Below the pieces are notes generated by a model. It saw nothing but the letters and a program-made list of their open reading frames with translations. It was not told the origin of the DNA and made no database searches. A stretch of 64,000 nt of DNA from Coffea arabica (taxonomy: Eukaryota > Streptophyta > Magnoliopsida > Gentianales > Rubiaceae). Below, piece by piece: positions 1 to 11,103 of this stretch. The translations under genes were made by a program, and so were the position numbers. The DNA is taken from NCBI RefSeq assembly GCF_036785885.1, contig NC_092316.1, positions 45,245,001 through 45,309,000 of the forward strand. The letters run 5' to 3'. Position 1 is the stretch's first letter, and each line of letters opens with the position of its first letter.

Positions 1-2084
1 AAGGCATCTAGAAGGTGGAAAAAGTGATTAATTGCAATCAATTTCTGTTTTGGAAGAAATTTCAGAAAATTAGGTTTTGTGAAGCTACATTCTGTCCGGT
101 TTTATAGCTCCTAGTTAGAGGCTGAATTGGCCTTGGCTTAAAACATGAAAGTTGTAGGGAATGACATTTTAAAGGAGCCTACAAAATTTCAGGTCAATTG
201 GAGTAGTGTAGAATGAGAAAAGTCAAAATTACTATTGCTGTTCTGGTTTTACCCGAATGTAAGAATTGCGCCTGTAATTGGTTGTTTTGGTCAGGATTGT
301 TTCCAAATTAGTTGTTGAGGCCGTCTGATGCAATTTAGCCCTGTTTCTTAGCTATCATCTGGTTTTGGAATTTCTGGATTTGGACTTGGAGAGCCTGAGT
401 TATGATGTTTCCGCTAGAATGCGTTCTGTGAATCTGTTTTTGTGATTCTGGTGTAGTTTCTTGCATTTTTGACCTGGTTACACTCGAAACTGGGTTGAGT
501 GACCTTCTGCAATATTGTAGCCCTATCTCTTAGCTTCGAAACGGTGGGTCTTGAACCTTCATCCGACAATCGTAACGCCTTTGGTACCATTACCGTAAAA
601 TGACGTCAAAAGTATTTTTTTGGTTTTGATCTTAACCTTCATTTCCGGACTTTTCCCTAGCTTGACTTGTACTAGTACTACTTGGAGCTTGTGAATGGCT
701 ATTGGATGAACTTATTTGTGTGACTTTGGAACTGGCTGAGGAAATAATGAAGCCTTGACGGCTGGAGAAGTAAGCAAATTTAGTGGAAGTGCTGTCCGCA
801 CTTTGAAAGGATTTGATTGCTTTGAGTTTGTGATCTAAGACTTGGATTTGAGCAAGGCAATGATATATGATGAATAGTTTCTGAGCTATGGAGGTGAGTG
901 ACCTCAAACTATTTCTAAAGTTATTTATGAACCGTTTCCTGCATTATTTACTTTTGAACTGTTTCCACAGTTACTTTTGAACCGTTTTCTTGCATTATTT
1001 ACCTTTAAATTGTTTCCAAAGTTACTTTTGAACTGTTTTCTTGCATATCATGCGTGCTTGCATATGAGTGTTCCTTGTTGCTATATTCCTTGATTTATTG
1101 GCTTGTTATTATTGATTGATAATGTGTTAAGTGTTTTCAATGATTGTTAAAACGAGTTTTCTAGGCGAGTGTGTACTTTATCGCTCTCGATCTAAATGAA
1201 TATGAAATTTTCAATGATTAGTGATTAAATGTTAGTTGCGCATAAATGTAAGCTGTTTGGCTGAACTGGCCACTGCCCTTTGTTACCGATCGACTCGAGC
1301 CAGAAGCGGACTCGGTCGGGCGATAGGGTCATCCTGGGTGAATTTGGTATACTCGAGTATTACCTTGTAGTCCGGCTACGTCCGGATGGGTGGAGTCCGG
1401 CCAATGGTCGGATGGGTGGAGTCCGGTCAACGTCCGGAAAAGGGGATGAACGAACAAAAGGATGAACGAGGGATTCTACTTAAAAAAAATGTAATTTCAA
1501 ACGATTGGAGGAATAAGGGGAAATGTCAGGGGAACGAACCAACAAACGAATAGCTCCATGTGAGCCCGTATCCTTTTAATGAATGTTACTATCGCTTTCC
1601 ATTGTAAACGTTTCTTGAATTATTGATACTCCATTTTAATGTATTGTAAATGTTGTAATTGTTTCTGGACTTATCATTTGATTCATGACATCGTTGAAAT
1701 GAACTATTGTAAAACCGATTTGATTACTGATTTTAATGGTTACTCGCTGAGCTTCTAACTCACCCCAAAAATATTTTATTCCCCTCCACAGGGCTCGTGG
1801 CGAAGGAAGGACTTGTAGTACTTGTTCACGTAACTGGATGGCATATATCTTGTATAATTTGGATTTGGAATCATTTTATGTATAGTTGAGAATCGTTTCC
1901 GTTTCGCTTATGACATGTAATTATTGGAGACTTGGATGTATGTTTGTGGACCATGTGATGTATATTTGAGATTTATATTGTAATTCATTTGAGAATTGTA
2001 GTGAACGACTGAGTCCCGGCGAGAGTTGGGCAGGCGACTTGTCGAACCCCGGGGTACGCCCTAGGGGGAGGTGGGGCCGTCACA
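1..2084 (-). mobile_element. LTR (partial), sister of the solo LTR at 17585-20823
   Basis: Read on the minus strand, this begins at 2084 with TGTGACGGCCCCACC, the same start as the solo LTR at 17585 (TGTGACAGCCCCACC). Similarity between the two can be followed for most of the stretch, for example the segment with 'aaaacatgaaagttgtag' near 140-160 and its reverse complement near 19815-19835. By that alignment the window edge removes about the last 0.85 kb. No gag or pol reading frame is visible, and the short open frames inside are not convincing genes. Whether this is a solo LTR or one end of a full element cannot be seen from here. Confidence 0.75.
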
Positions 2085-2345
2085 AGGAGACCTTCAAAGG
2101 GAGCTGCTGATGCCAAATCTGAGAAAACAACCAGGAAGTGCTCCGCACTTGTCTGATCTCTTGGAAAGCAGTGGATAACGAGAACTGCCCAGAAGCCGAC
2201 GGCATCCATATCAACTCATCCGGCCGATCACCAGCTGGGGGAGGCTGCTGCAGTATCAAATCCATGATGTCCGTGGGGAAGTGACGAGCAAGGATCAGTG
2301 ATCAATCTCCATGCTGTAATTTGTACCAGGTTGATAATAGTAGTG
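2085..2345 (-). pseudogene. Non-LTR retrotransposon (LINE) relic, zf-RVT-like C-terminal region
   Basis: The minus-strand frame ending at 2080 reads DELIWMPSASGQFSLSTAF, then later IWHQQLPLKVS. This is the pattern of the zf-RVT region at the C-terminus of plant LINE reverse transcriptases, normally written LIWxPSxxGxFSxxSA...IWxxxxPxKVxFFxW. The frame can be followed upstream to about 2300 (HFPTDIMDLIL). It stops at 2085, where the LTR begins, so the LTR inserted into the LINE or the LINE was already truncated. No RT core is present. Confidence 0.65.
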
Positions 2346-2744
2346 TGGACTCAATGGGTAGAGTGGCAGAGTAAAAAAAACAAAAAAAAAATTACGATTT
2401 GGCAAGCATTTCTTTTTTCTGATTTTAGCACCCAAGAAATTTTAGAAGTTTAAAGAATAGAATGCAAGAATAACCTTGTAAAAATTTGAAATAAAAATCC
2501 CAACTTTAGTCATATATATATAACACAAGCATGCAAGCTCGGTTTAGAGTATCATTGAAAAAGATGATAAGATTCATAACTTCATAGTGATAAGATTCAT
2601 GGCTTGCAGAAATAAATTAGTAGAAACTACTTACTAATTACACGAGACTCTTGTGTGTTTGGATAGTAGATTTTTTGAAATATTATTTAAAATAATTAAT
2701 GTAGCACTTTTGTGATGTGATATATATGAAATAAACAAATTGTT

Positions 2745-3400
2745 GGGGATTAGATCTGCAAACGAATCGAATCGAATCGAGTTTTAACCTAATGAGTTGG
2801 GTCACGACTTAATTTTACCAAAACTTCAACTCGAACTTGAGTTCGACGAGCTCTCAATATAAAGTTCAAACTCAAACTTGATCTCAAATTCGAGTCGAAT
2901 CGAGCTCGAGTTAAAAAAAAAATAATTATTTTATTTTTTAAAATGAACAAAATAGTAATTTTTCTTAACAAATAATAAAATATTAGGAGTATATATGCAT
3001 GTGTGTGGGTGTAATTTCACTATTAAAATAAAAATATATATATAATTGAGCAGGCTCGCGAGTTAACGACCTCAATATCTTTGATCTTAAATTCGATTTC
3101 TTCAGCTCGAACTCAACTGGAGATCAGTGTTAAGGTTACAAACAAGTCGAGTCAAGCCAAACTTTGGCCTAATTGAGCTAAACATTGACTTAGTTTTATC
3201 AAACTTGAACTTAAAATCGAGTTCGACGAGTTGCCAATTTAAAGTTCGAGCTCGAAAAAATAAAAAATAATTATTTTATTTTTTAAAAATAAATAAAATA
3301 ATATTTTCTTAATAAATAATAAAATATTAGGGATATATATGTAATTTTACTATTAAAATAAAAATAAAAAAATATATGTATATACTCGAGCAAACTACAA
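2745..3400. repeat. CGAGCTCGAG-rich tandem repeats, probably two decayed MITE-like elements
   Basis: Two similar segments follow each other (about 2745-3130 and 3130-3400). Each contains variants of 'gagttcgacgag', 'gagctcgag', an AT-rich 'aaaataattattttattttt' block and 'aataaaatatta'. The pair is repeated in unit B at about 31605-32255, so it predates the duplication. I see no coding frame, and the element ends are not clear enough to classify. Confidence 0.4.
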
Positions 3401-3652
3401 CAAAGAAAAAGTGGCAAACTACAACAAAGAAAAAGTGCACATAAAATAAATTTCAAATTTCCATTGGAAAGTCAAAAGTAAAAGATAGGTGGGATTTAAA
3501 ATATGTAGCTAAATGAAGGGTCTGAATAAAATAACAAACATATTTTAAATATAAATTTTTTAGTAAATAAATAAATAAAAATTAAAACTTGAAATTTTTG
3601 AAACATGTTGCCTTGGCTTGGGCCGAAAGAGAGCTGAAGAGATAACATTACA

Positions 3653-3722
3653 TATTATAAACCCCATCCCAACCCAAAGCTAGGCACCTACTCTGCTTTT
3701 CAACTCCCCGATCTCTGTTCAG
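3653..3722 (+). promoter_or_regulatory. Putative TATA box and first leader exon (unit A)
   Basis: TATTATAAA at 3653-3661 is followed about 25-30 bases later by a short GC-richer stretch that ends in CTGTTCAG|GTATAT, a good splice donor at 3723. A second leader exon with matching splice sites follows at 3954. This suggests an RNA polymerase II promoter, possibly the distal promoter of the downstream SF3A1 copy. No start codon in these exons opens a long frame. In unit B the same motif is the exact insertion site of the composite element at 32501-44273. Confidence 0.4.
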
Positions 3723-3953
3723 GTATATTTACTACTGCTAGTATACATATACTCCAAGATTACTTAATGGTTTCTTGTATTTGCTGTCTCGTTGGTTTCT
3801 TCTAAGTCGGCCGTCAACTGGGTGTTCTTGGTAATCCCGGAATTTTACAGATTCCGGCGAGAAAAAGCTTCAATTTTTACTGGGATTTTTGTTGATTTAT
3901 TTCTTGGAGTTTAACAGGAAAATTGATTGATTCATTGGTTTGATTGTTTGCAG

Positions 3954-4013
3954 GTTGACAGAGAATCCCAGCAAGCAAGTCCCTTTTTCAGTTTTAGCCC
4001 TAATCTTCACCAG
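3954..4013 (+). other. Putative non-coding leader exon 2 (unit A)
   Basis: A 60-base segment is bounded by TTTGCAG at 3947-3953 and CACCAG|GTAAAT at 4014. These are a polypyrimidine-preceded acceptor and a consensus donor. The copy in unit B (44578-44637) keeps both splice sites. It lacks a long open frame, so it would be 5' UTR. Which gene it served is inference; SF3A1 is the nearest downstream gene on this strand. Confidence 0.35.
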
Positions 4014-4865
4014 GTAAATTCTACAATTTTTTGGGATTTTTTTTTGTTGAATAGATTGATTTTCAGCATTTTTTTTGGGTTGCTAAATTGTGTGTTGATT
4101 TTGTTGGTTTTAGAAGGGTTTGGTTGACAAGATTCCACATTGGCCCTGATTGGGTTTCTATCTTTCCTAAAGATATCAAAGCGAAAATAAGAAGTTAAAG
4201 GGGAGATGTTCTACTAAAATTAGCTAATTCAGTAAGTCCAAGGTTACTTTATTTAATTTAGATATTAAATTGAGTATTTTGTTCAATGTTAACATATTAT
4301 TAAGGTTTTTGAAGATTAGTGTTGACATAATTAGGTATTGTTGAAGTTCCTTGTTTGATGATGCAGGGGAGAATGCTTTCCTGTGTAGAAACTTTTCTAC
4401 TTCAGAAGCATGAGAATATTTTTTGGTGTAGAAAGACTTGGTTTTGGAGCTCATTAGGTTCATTGAGCTCATTTTGTTAGTTGTATCTACTTCTTTTAGG
4501 GTCAATTGCTAAAATATTCTATGAATTTTTCACGAAATATTGTTGTCGTTCTTGAGATCTTTATCGTATGCCAATTTAGTAATTGAACTTTGTTCATTCT
4601 TTGGTGGTTGTCTTGTGGTCATTCTTATGGGCATATTGATTGGTTAGCTTGTTTAGTCATTTGATTTGGAGCAAACGGGGAACTAAGGTTCAGTCCTCCA
4701 AAACTAAAGTCTTCTAGGACAAAAACTATTCTTTGGATTAATTTGACACCCAGTAAATGAGATGATGGTGATCAATTAATTTAGTGACTTCTCCATTGGA
4801 TCTAAAGCTTGCCTGTTATAATATGCAAGAATAACCTTGCAAAAATTGTCCTTGAGAACTGGGAT

Positions 4866-7271
4866 CCAAAACTATTATTAATTTGTACTTTCTCACTTAT
4901 AATATCAATTCAGCACTTTACAACTAACAATTTGTGCATTAATGGCAAACAAGTAGGATGGCCAGGTTTTAAAGAATTCCAAGATACAGAAATAGACACA
5001 AGAAATCCAACGTTGGTCAAAGAACTAATGAGTGAGACAATACAAAGCCTATTTTAGTACCGCCTCCTGTTTTACAAATTCTACCCATATTAATATGCAC
5101 CTACTTACACTCTCTACCTCTCTTTCCCACCGTCCCAAACACCTTGAGGTACTTGGATTTACAAGTTTTTAAAATCATTGAAGGTACTTGGATGCATGTT
5201 TTTAAACTCAATTCTGATATTAAAACAAATTAGTTTGGTGTCTGGTTAACTCAAACAATCCAATAGGTCTGGTTCAAAGACTATGAAATAAGTACACGCT
5301 TTTCCATCATATGTTCCAGCTCGAGTTAAGATACAATTGCACTTTGGCTTTCTAATGGTGTTTTTTTATAATTAAATGAAGTAAATCCAAGATGGTTGCC
5401 TCTCAAGTCCTTTGTCCTATCCCAAATCCAAGTGGGTTGCCTCTCTACGAGATTTTCTTTAACTATTTTGTTTGCTGAAATCGAAAGGAGGGAGGGAATC
5501 CATTTAACAATGAAAAACTAGGGAGAAGGTGGAATCTTTTCAGAAATTGACATTTTTTCCCTTAAACATGAGCACGATTACAAGAGAAGGGGTATCACCC
5601 CCAATGAAGATCATAAACTAGAGTACACTTTCCAGCCCATTTCAGACCATCCACAAACTTTTCAGGTCCCTCGAGACAAAAAAAGAGTTAAGCAATTAGG
5701 AAGTAATAACAGATGTTACAGAAGCCGGTAAACCCCGGCCCACCCATTTTCCCTTCAGGTTTTGTTTAGATTTTACCATCTCAAAACGAAGCGTAGAGTC
5801 GGCGATAGTGGGAGTCGGAGCGAGGGAGAATAAAGAGAAGAAATTCTGAATCCCTAAACCTAATTTCTCAATATACTGTCTTCAATTAGCGATCTCAAAT
5901 CTCTCTGGTCAGTCCTTCTTCGCTTTAACCATTTCCATTTCTTTCTTCTTATTTTTGTTTTTCGTTTTGAAGTTCTGTAATGAATAAACCCTATAAACGT
6001 AGAAGTTTCCCCTTTTTGGTTGGGGTTCTGTAAAATTCAGGTAAAGTTGGTGAATTTTGCTAAGAAGTAGCAGGCTTTCAGTTTGTAATTTCCTCTTTAC
6101 TCTATTTTTATGCTGAATTCTTTTTTCTTTTTTTTTGGGAATACTCGTTGGGGTTTGGGATTTTTTGTGTTTGGTTAGCGACGAGTTATTCTTGCTTGCT
6201 GATTTGGTGATTTTTTTTTTCTCTGAAGTCTGAATCTTAATGGGTTCTGTTCTTCGTTTGGACGGGTGAATTTCATCGTGATTATTCTTTTCTGAAGTTG
6301 GTTACTCTGTTACAATAATATTTGTTCTTGTTTTCAGCATAGCCAGCTTTCTAACATGTTAGACTTTGTTTATTCATTTTGCTTGTGATTAGGATTTTGT
6401 AGTGATACGAGTTGATATGTGGACATATGGGGCGGAAATGTGTGTGAATGTTTGTCTTGAGGGACTTGAAAAGTTTGTGGATGGTCTGAAATGGGCTGGA
6501 AAGTGTACTCTAGTTTATGATCTTCATTGGGGGTGATACCCTTTCTCTTGTAATTGTGCTCATATTTTAGGGAAAAAATGTCAATTTCCGAAAGGATTCC
6601 ACCTTCTCCCTAGTTTTTCATTGTTAAATGGATTCCCTCCCTCCTTTTGATTTCAGCAAACAAAATGGTTAAAGAAAATCTCGTAGAGAAGCGATCCACT
6701 TGGATTTGGGATAGGACAAAGGACTAGAGAGGCAACCATCTTGGATTTACTTCATTTAATTAAAAAAAACACCGTTATAAAGCCCAAGTGCAATTGTATC
6801 TTAACTCAAACTGGAACATGTGATGGAAAAGCTTGTACTTATTTCCTAGTCTTTGAACCAGACCTACTGGATTGTTTGAGTTAACCAGACACCAAACTAT
6901 TCTGTTTTAATATCACAATTGAGATTAAAAACATGCTTCCGAGTACCTTCAATGATTTTAAAAACTTGTAAATCCAAGTACCTCAAGGTATTTGGGACGG
7001 TGGGAACTGGGAAAGAGAGGTAGAGAGTGTAAGTTGGTGCATATTAATATGGGTAGAATTTGTAAAACAGGAGGCGGTACTAAAATAGGCTTTATATTGT
7101 CTCACTCATTAGTTCTTTGACCAACGTTGGATTTCTTGTGTCTATTTCTGTATCTTGGAATTCTTTAAAACCCGGCCATCCTACTTGTTTGCCATTAATG
7201 CACAAATTGTTAGTTGTAAAGTGCCGAGTTGATATTATAAGTGAGCAAGTACAAATTAATAATAGTTTTGG
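4866..7271. repeat. Large inverted repeat (palindrome), unit A, left arm truncated
   Basis: The left arm (about 4866-5679) is the reverse complement of about 6451-7271. For example CCAAAACTATTATTAATTTG at 4866 pairs with its complement ending at 7271, and the AACGTTGG segment occurs in both arms. The roughly 770-base loop (5680-6450) carries a sequence like the SF3A1 leader exon and intron start. In unit B the left arm continues through the region that is loop here, so copy A lost about 0.86 kb. The short frames across this region are not genes. Confidence 0.85.
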
Positions 7272-7619
7272 AGTGAATGTTGTAATTAACCTTTTTATTG
7301 TTATTTCTGTATGCCATTTATGGTGTATATTAGTGGTGTTTGTTGTGTATTATGTATAGATAAGAAATAAATTGAAGATGAATAAATTGAAGAGGTAAGC
7401 TTTTAATTAATCAATACGAAGTGGGGGCTAACATTCTTATTTTCAAATGCTACTGTTTAACCTTTCTAGTGAAGGAAAAAGTAACACTAAAAAATGACTA
7501 AAAAAAAGTTTAACTTGTAAACCTCCTTCTCCAACTTGATTAAGTAGTAAGAATTTTTTGGGACAGTTATTAAAAGAACACCACTTGAAGGATATTGCAT
7601 CCTGAAAAAGTTTTAGGGC

Positions 7620-8407
7620 TGGGTAGCGGACCCTGAAAAGGAAGAATAGGAAGTAGTATCAGAACCTGGAATGCCCCAACCCACCCATTTCTTATTCCTT
7701 TGGGTTTTGTTGAGTTTTTATGTGAAACATAATGTAGAGTCAGCTAGAGTGAAAGTCTAAGAGAGCGAGAATAAAAAAAATGAAATTCCAAATCGGTAAC
7801 CCTAGTTCCCCTATCGACAATTCTGAATCTGCAGCTTGTAGTGACCTCTTTACTCTCTCTTTATGCTGAGAAAGTTTCTTATTATTCCTTGGTGGTTGGG
7901 GGATATTTTCTGTTTGGTTAGTGATGAGTTCTCCTTGCTTATTTTAGTTGGTGTTGTTTTTGCTGAAATCTGAATCTTGATGCTCTAATGAATTTCATTG
8001 TGATTAGTTTATTCTGAAGTTGGTTGTTCTGTTACTGTAATTTATTTATTTTCATTTTAAGCAGAGGTGGCTTTCTAACACGTTTTATTCGTTAGTTATT
8101 TTGCTTGTACTTGGGATTATGTAGTGATTCCACTTGATGTATGTGAACATATGTGATGAAATATGTTTGTGAATGTTTGTCTTGAGTGAATTGAAAAGTT
8201 TGTGGATGGTCTGAAGTAGGAATGAACTCATACCTAGTTTATGATCTTCAACGTCTCTTGTAGTTGTGCTCATTTTTGAGGTCTTCATCGTGATAAAGCT
8301 TCATGAAGTCATGAGTTATCAGAGCATGATATGCTAGGAAGTAAAAATAGTGTGCTGCATGTGTTTTTTGTTGGTTTGTTTTTAACTTTTTTGTGAACTT
8401 TTTGCAG
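7620..8407 (+). promoter_or_regulatory. SF3A1-A 5' leader and leader intron
   Basis: This stretch is a diverged copy of 5690-6560. Both hold a CCCACCCAT...TTTTGTT...GTAGAGTC block, 'agagagcgagaataaa', an 'aaccctagttcccc' type leader, and then an intron-like T-rich region. It ends in TTTTTGCAG at 8407, a strong acceptor 11 bases before the SF3A1 start codon. The likely reading is leader exon, about 0.5 kb leader intron, then the coding exon. A 5' UTR intron is common for plant housekeeping genes. The leader exon boundaries are not certain. Confidence 0.5.
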
Positions 8408-10982
8408 ACCATCTGGAAATGTTGGGCAATTTGCCGATATTGCCTTTACCTGCACCCCCTTCTGATGGTAATCTTGGGCCTTTACCACTAGCTCAGATAA
8501 CTGAAGAAGACGAGAAACAGAATGGAAGTCAAGAGGATCTGAGCAAAGCTGACAAATCCAACTCAGCTCCTATTTCGGTTGCGACTCATACGAGAACTAT
8601 TGGTATTATTTATCCTCCTCCAGATATCAGAAACATTGTTGACAAGACATCTCAGTTTGTGGCCAAGAATGGTCCTGAGTTTGAAAAGAGGATTATTGCT
8701 AGCAATGCTGGGAATCCAAAATTTAATTTTTTGAATGCCTCTGATCCATACCATGCGTACTATCAGCATCGTTTATCTGAAGCTCGTGCACAAAATCAGG
8801 TTTCTGCCCTGCAGCCATTGCAACTGGCAGATTCAGCTGCTTCTGAGTCAGCAGCTGCTGTCCCGGCTGCTGATGGCAAGGATGCGATTGCAAAGCCTGA
8901 TCCGTCGGTGCAGTTTAGGCCTGTTCGTAAAATTCTTGAACCCCCTGAAGCAGAGCAGTACACTGTTCGTCTCCCTGAAGGGAATACAGGGGAGGAGTTG
9001 GACATAATTAAGCTTACTGCCCAGTTTGTCGCAAGGAATGGGAAATCGTTTTTGACTGGATTGACCAGTAGGGAGATTAACAATCCTCAATTTCTTTTTC
9101 TAAAACCAACCCATAGCATGTTTATGTTTTTTACATCTCTTGCGGATGCTTATTCGAAAGTATTGATGCCTCCAAAAGCGTTAATAGATAAGTTGAGAAA
9201 GAGTGTAACTGACATGACTACGGTGCTTGAAAGATGCCTTCATCGCTTGGAGTGGGAACGGTAGCAGGAGCAGGCTAGGTAGAAAGCTGCAGATGAGATA
9301 GAACAGGAGCGATTACATATGGCCATGATTGATTGGCATGAATTTGTTGTAGTAGAGACCATAGACTTTGCAGATGATGAGGATGAAGATTTGCCCCCTC
9401 CTATGACCCTGGAGGAGGTTATACGAAGAAGCAAGATGACAGGTATGGAAGAAGAGGAGATCATTGAGCCTGGGAAGGAAGTAGAAATGGAAATGGATGA
9501 AGAGGAGGTGCAGCTTGTTGAGGAGGGCATGAGGGCAGCTAGTCTTGAAGAGAACGGGGACCTGAAGAATAATGAAGCTAAGGTTACAATAGATGAAGCA
9601 GAACCACCTATGAGGATAGTAAAGAATTGGAAGAGACCTGAGGAGAGGTTACCTGCTGAAAGAGATCCAACTAAATTTGTTGTGTCTCCAATAACTGGTG
9701 AGCTGATTCCTGACAATGAGATGTCTGAACATATCAGGATCTCTTTAATTGATCCAAAGTACAAGGAGTAGAAGGAGAGGATGTTTGCAAAAATTAGGGA
9801 TACAACTCTTGCTCCTGATGATGAGATCACAAAAAATATTGTTGGACTTGCTCGAACCCGTCCTGATATTTTTGGTACTACTGAGGAGGAAGTCTCTAAT
9901 GCTGTTAAGGTAGAGATCGAGAAGAAAAAAGATGATCAACCAAAGCAAGTCATTTGGGATGGGCATACAGGAAGTATTGGTCGTACAGCAAGTCAGGCCA
10001 TGTCTCAGAATGCTGGTGGAGAAGATCTAAATGAAGCAGCCAACAGTGATATGAGAAATCTTCCAGGTCCTGCAGCTCCTCCTCCTCCCAGACCTGGCAT
10101 GCCATCAATTAGACCTCTTCCTCCACCTCCTGGACTTGCCTTGAATATCCCTAGGCCTCCTAATACTGTTCAGTATTCAACCCCAACTGGTCCCGGTGTT
10201 TTGGCTCCACCTCCACCTGGGCCTCCAGTCGTCGGTGTTCTGCCCAGACCTGCGCCTCATCCGATGTCAATGATGCCGGGCCAGCAACCTCTGATGGTAA
10301 ATCGACCCCAAATGCATCCGTCCATGTCCATGAATTCCCCCAACATGCCTGTGCCACCGCCACCTGGATCTCAATTTACACCTTTGTCTGCTCCCCGGCC
10401 TTTTGTTCCCCTTTCCATATCTCAGCCTGGCCTGCCTATGGTCCCACCGCCATCCATGCCTCAGGGAATGCCACCACCTCCACCTGAGGAAGCTCCTCCA
10501 CCACTTCCTGAAGAACCAGAACCAAAAAGACAGAAACTTGATGATGCTCTGCTTGTTCCCGAGGATCAATTTTTAGCTCAACATTCGGTATGATGCACTT
10601 TTGCATTCATTTATATTTGTGATTTTTTTAAAAAAAAATTTTCCTTTTGTGAAAAAAGAGAAGGTTTTACGTCATTGGGTTGTAACTAAGCTTGCATTTG
10701 TGTTCACTGCAGGGACCTGCTCGTATCAACGTGTCTGTGCCTAATCATGATGAAGGCAATATGAAAGGGCAGGTGCTGGAGATTCTTGTGCAGTCGCTGT
10801 CTGAAACTGTCAGCAGCTTGAAAGAGAAAATAGCTGGTGAGATTCAACTTCCGGCTAACAAACAGTAACTGAGTGGAAGGCCTGGTTTTCTCAAGGACAA
10901 TTTGTCGCTCGCATATTATAACGTTGCACCCGGAGAAACACTTCAACTCTCTCTCAGAGAGCGTGGAGGAAGAAAGAGATGA
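8408..10982 (+). pseudogene. SF3A1: Splicing factor 3A subunit 1, copy A, with four in-frame stops
   Basis: SF3A1 is the large subunit of SF3a. It joins the U2 snRNP and is needed for pre-spliceosome formation in the nucleus. The frame opens at ATG 8419. Exon 1 runs to 10587, a 125-base GT-AG intron follows, and exon 2 is 10713-10982. Together they give 812 codons, close to the usual family length (about 790). Domains in order: SURP1 (about residues 72-118), SURP2 (about 195-250), the conserved PRP21-like acidic region (about 255-480), a long proline-rich region with PPPPPG-type runs (about 550-700), and a C-terminal ubiquitin-like domain ending GGRKR. Stops lie at codons 282, 288 and 451 (all TAG) and 775 (TAA). 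Copy B has TCG, CAG, CAG and AAA at these places. There are no indels relative to copy B, so the loss looks recent or is a consensus artefact. Confidence 0.9.
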
Positions 10983-11103
10983 GAAGCTTAACATTGACCA
11001 AAGCCTTGAAACACTTTATTTTCCTATTTGGATCTGTTACTTCTCCTAAGAAGTATTGTCCTTATCAGTCTCACCAAAATTATTTTTTGTGATTGTTTTA
11101 GAA

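Larger units (their letters stand above)
2390..11102 (+). repeat. Segmental duplication, unit A
   Basis: This 8.7 kb stretch is repeated in direct orientation at 31246-55391. Left breakpoint: the copies share sequence from AATTACGATTTGGCAAGC onward (2390 and 31246). Right breakpoint: similarity ends after TGTTTTAGA (11102 and 55391), and the two then continue into unrelated DNA (repeat C1 versus the VSR 3' flank). Identity looks like about 98% over the SF3A1 exons. Compared with B, A lacks the 11.8 kb and 2.8 kb insertions and has lost about 0.86 kb from the left arm of the palindrome. Confidence 0.9.

Noticed and set aside
632..907. 91-codon minus-strand frame in the left LTR
   Set aside because: Serine/threonine-rich low complexity within a non-coding LTR. 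No counterpart frame in the sister LTR was apparent.
9240..9830. 196-codon minus-strand frame across SF3A1-A (and 213 codons at 53540-54181 in copy B)
   Set aside because: Exact antisense of the acidic PRP21-like region. The serine-rich product arises from GAA/GAT-rich codons read backwards. No start context or domain.
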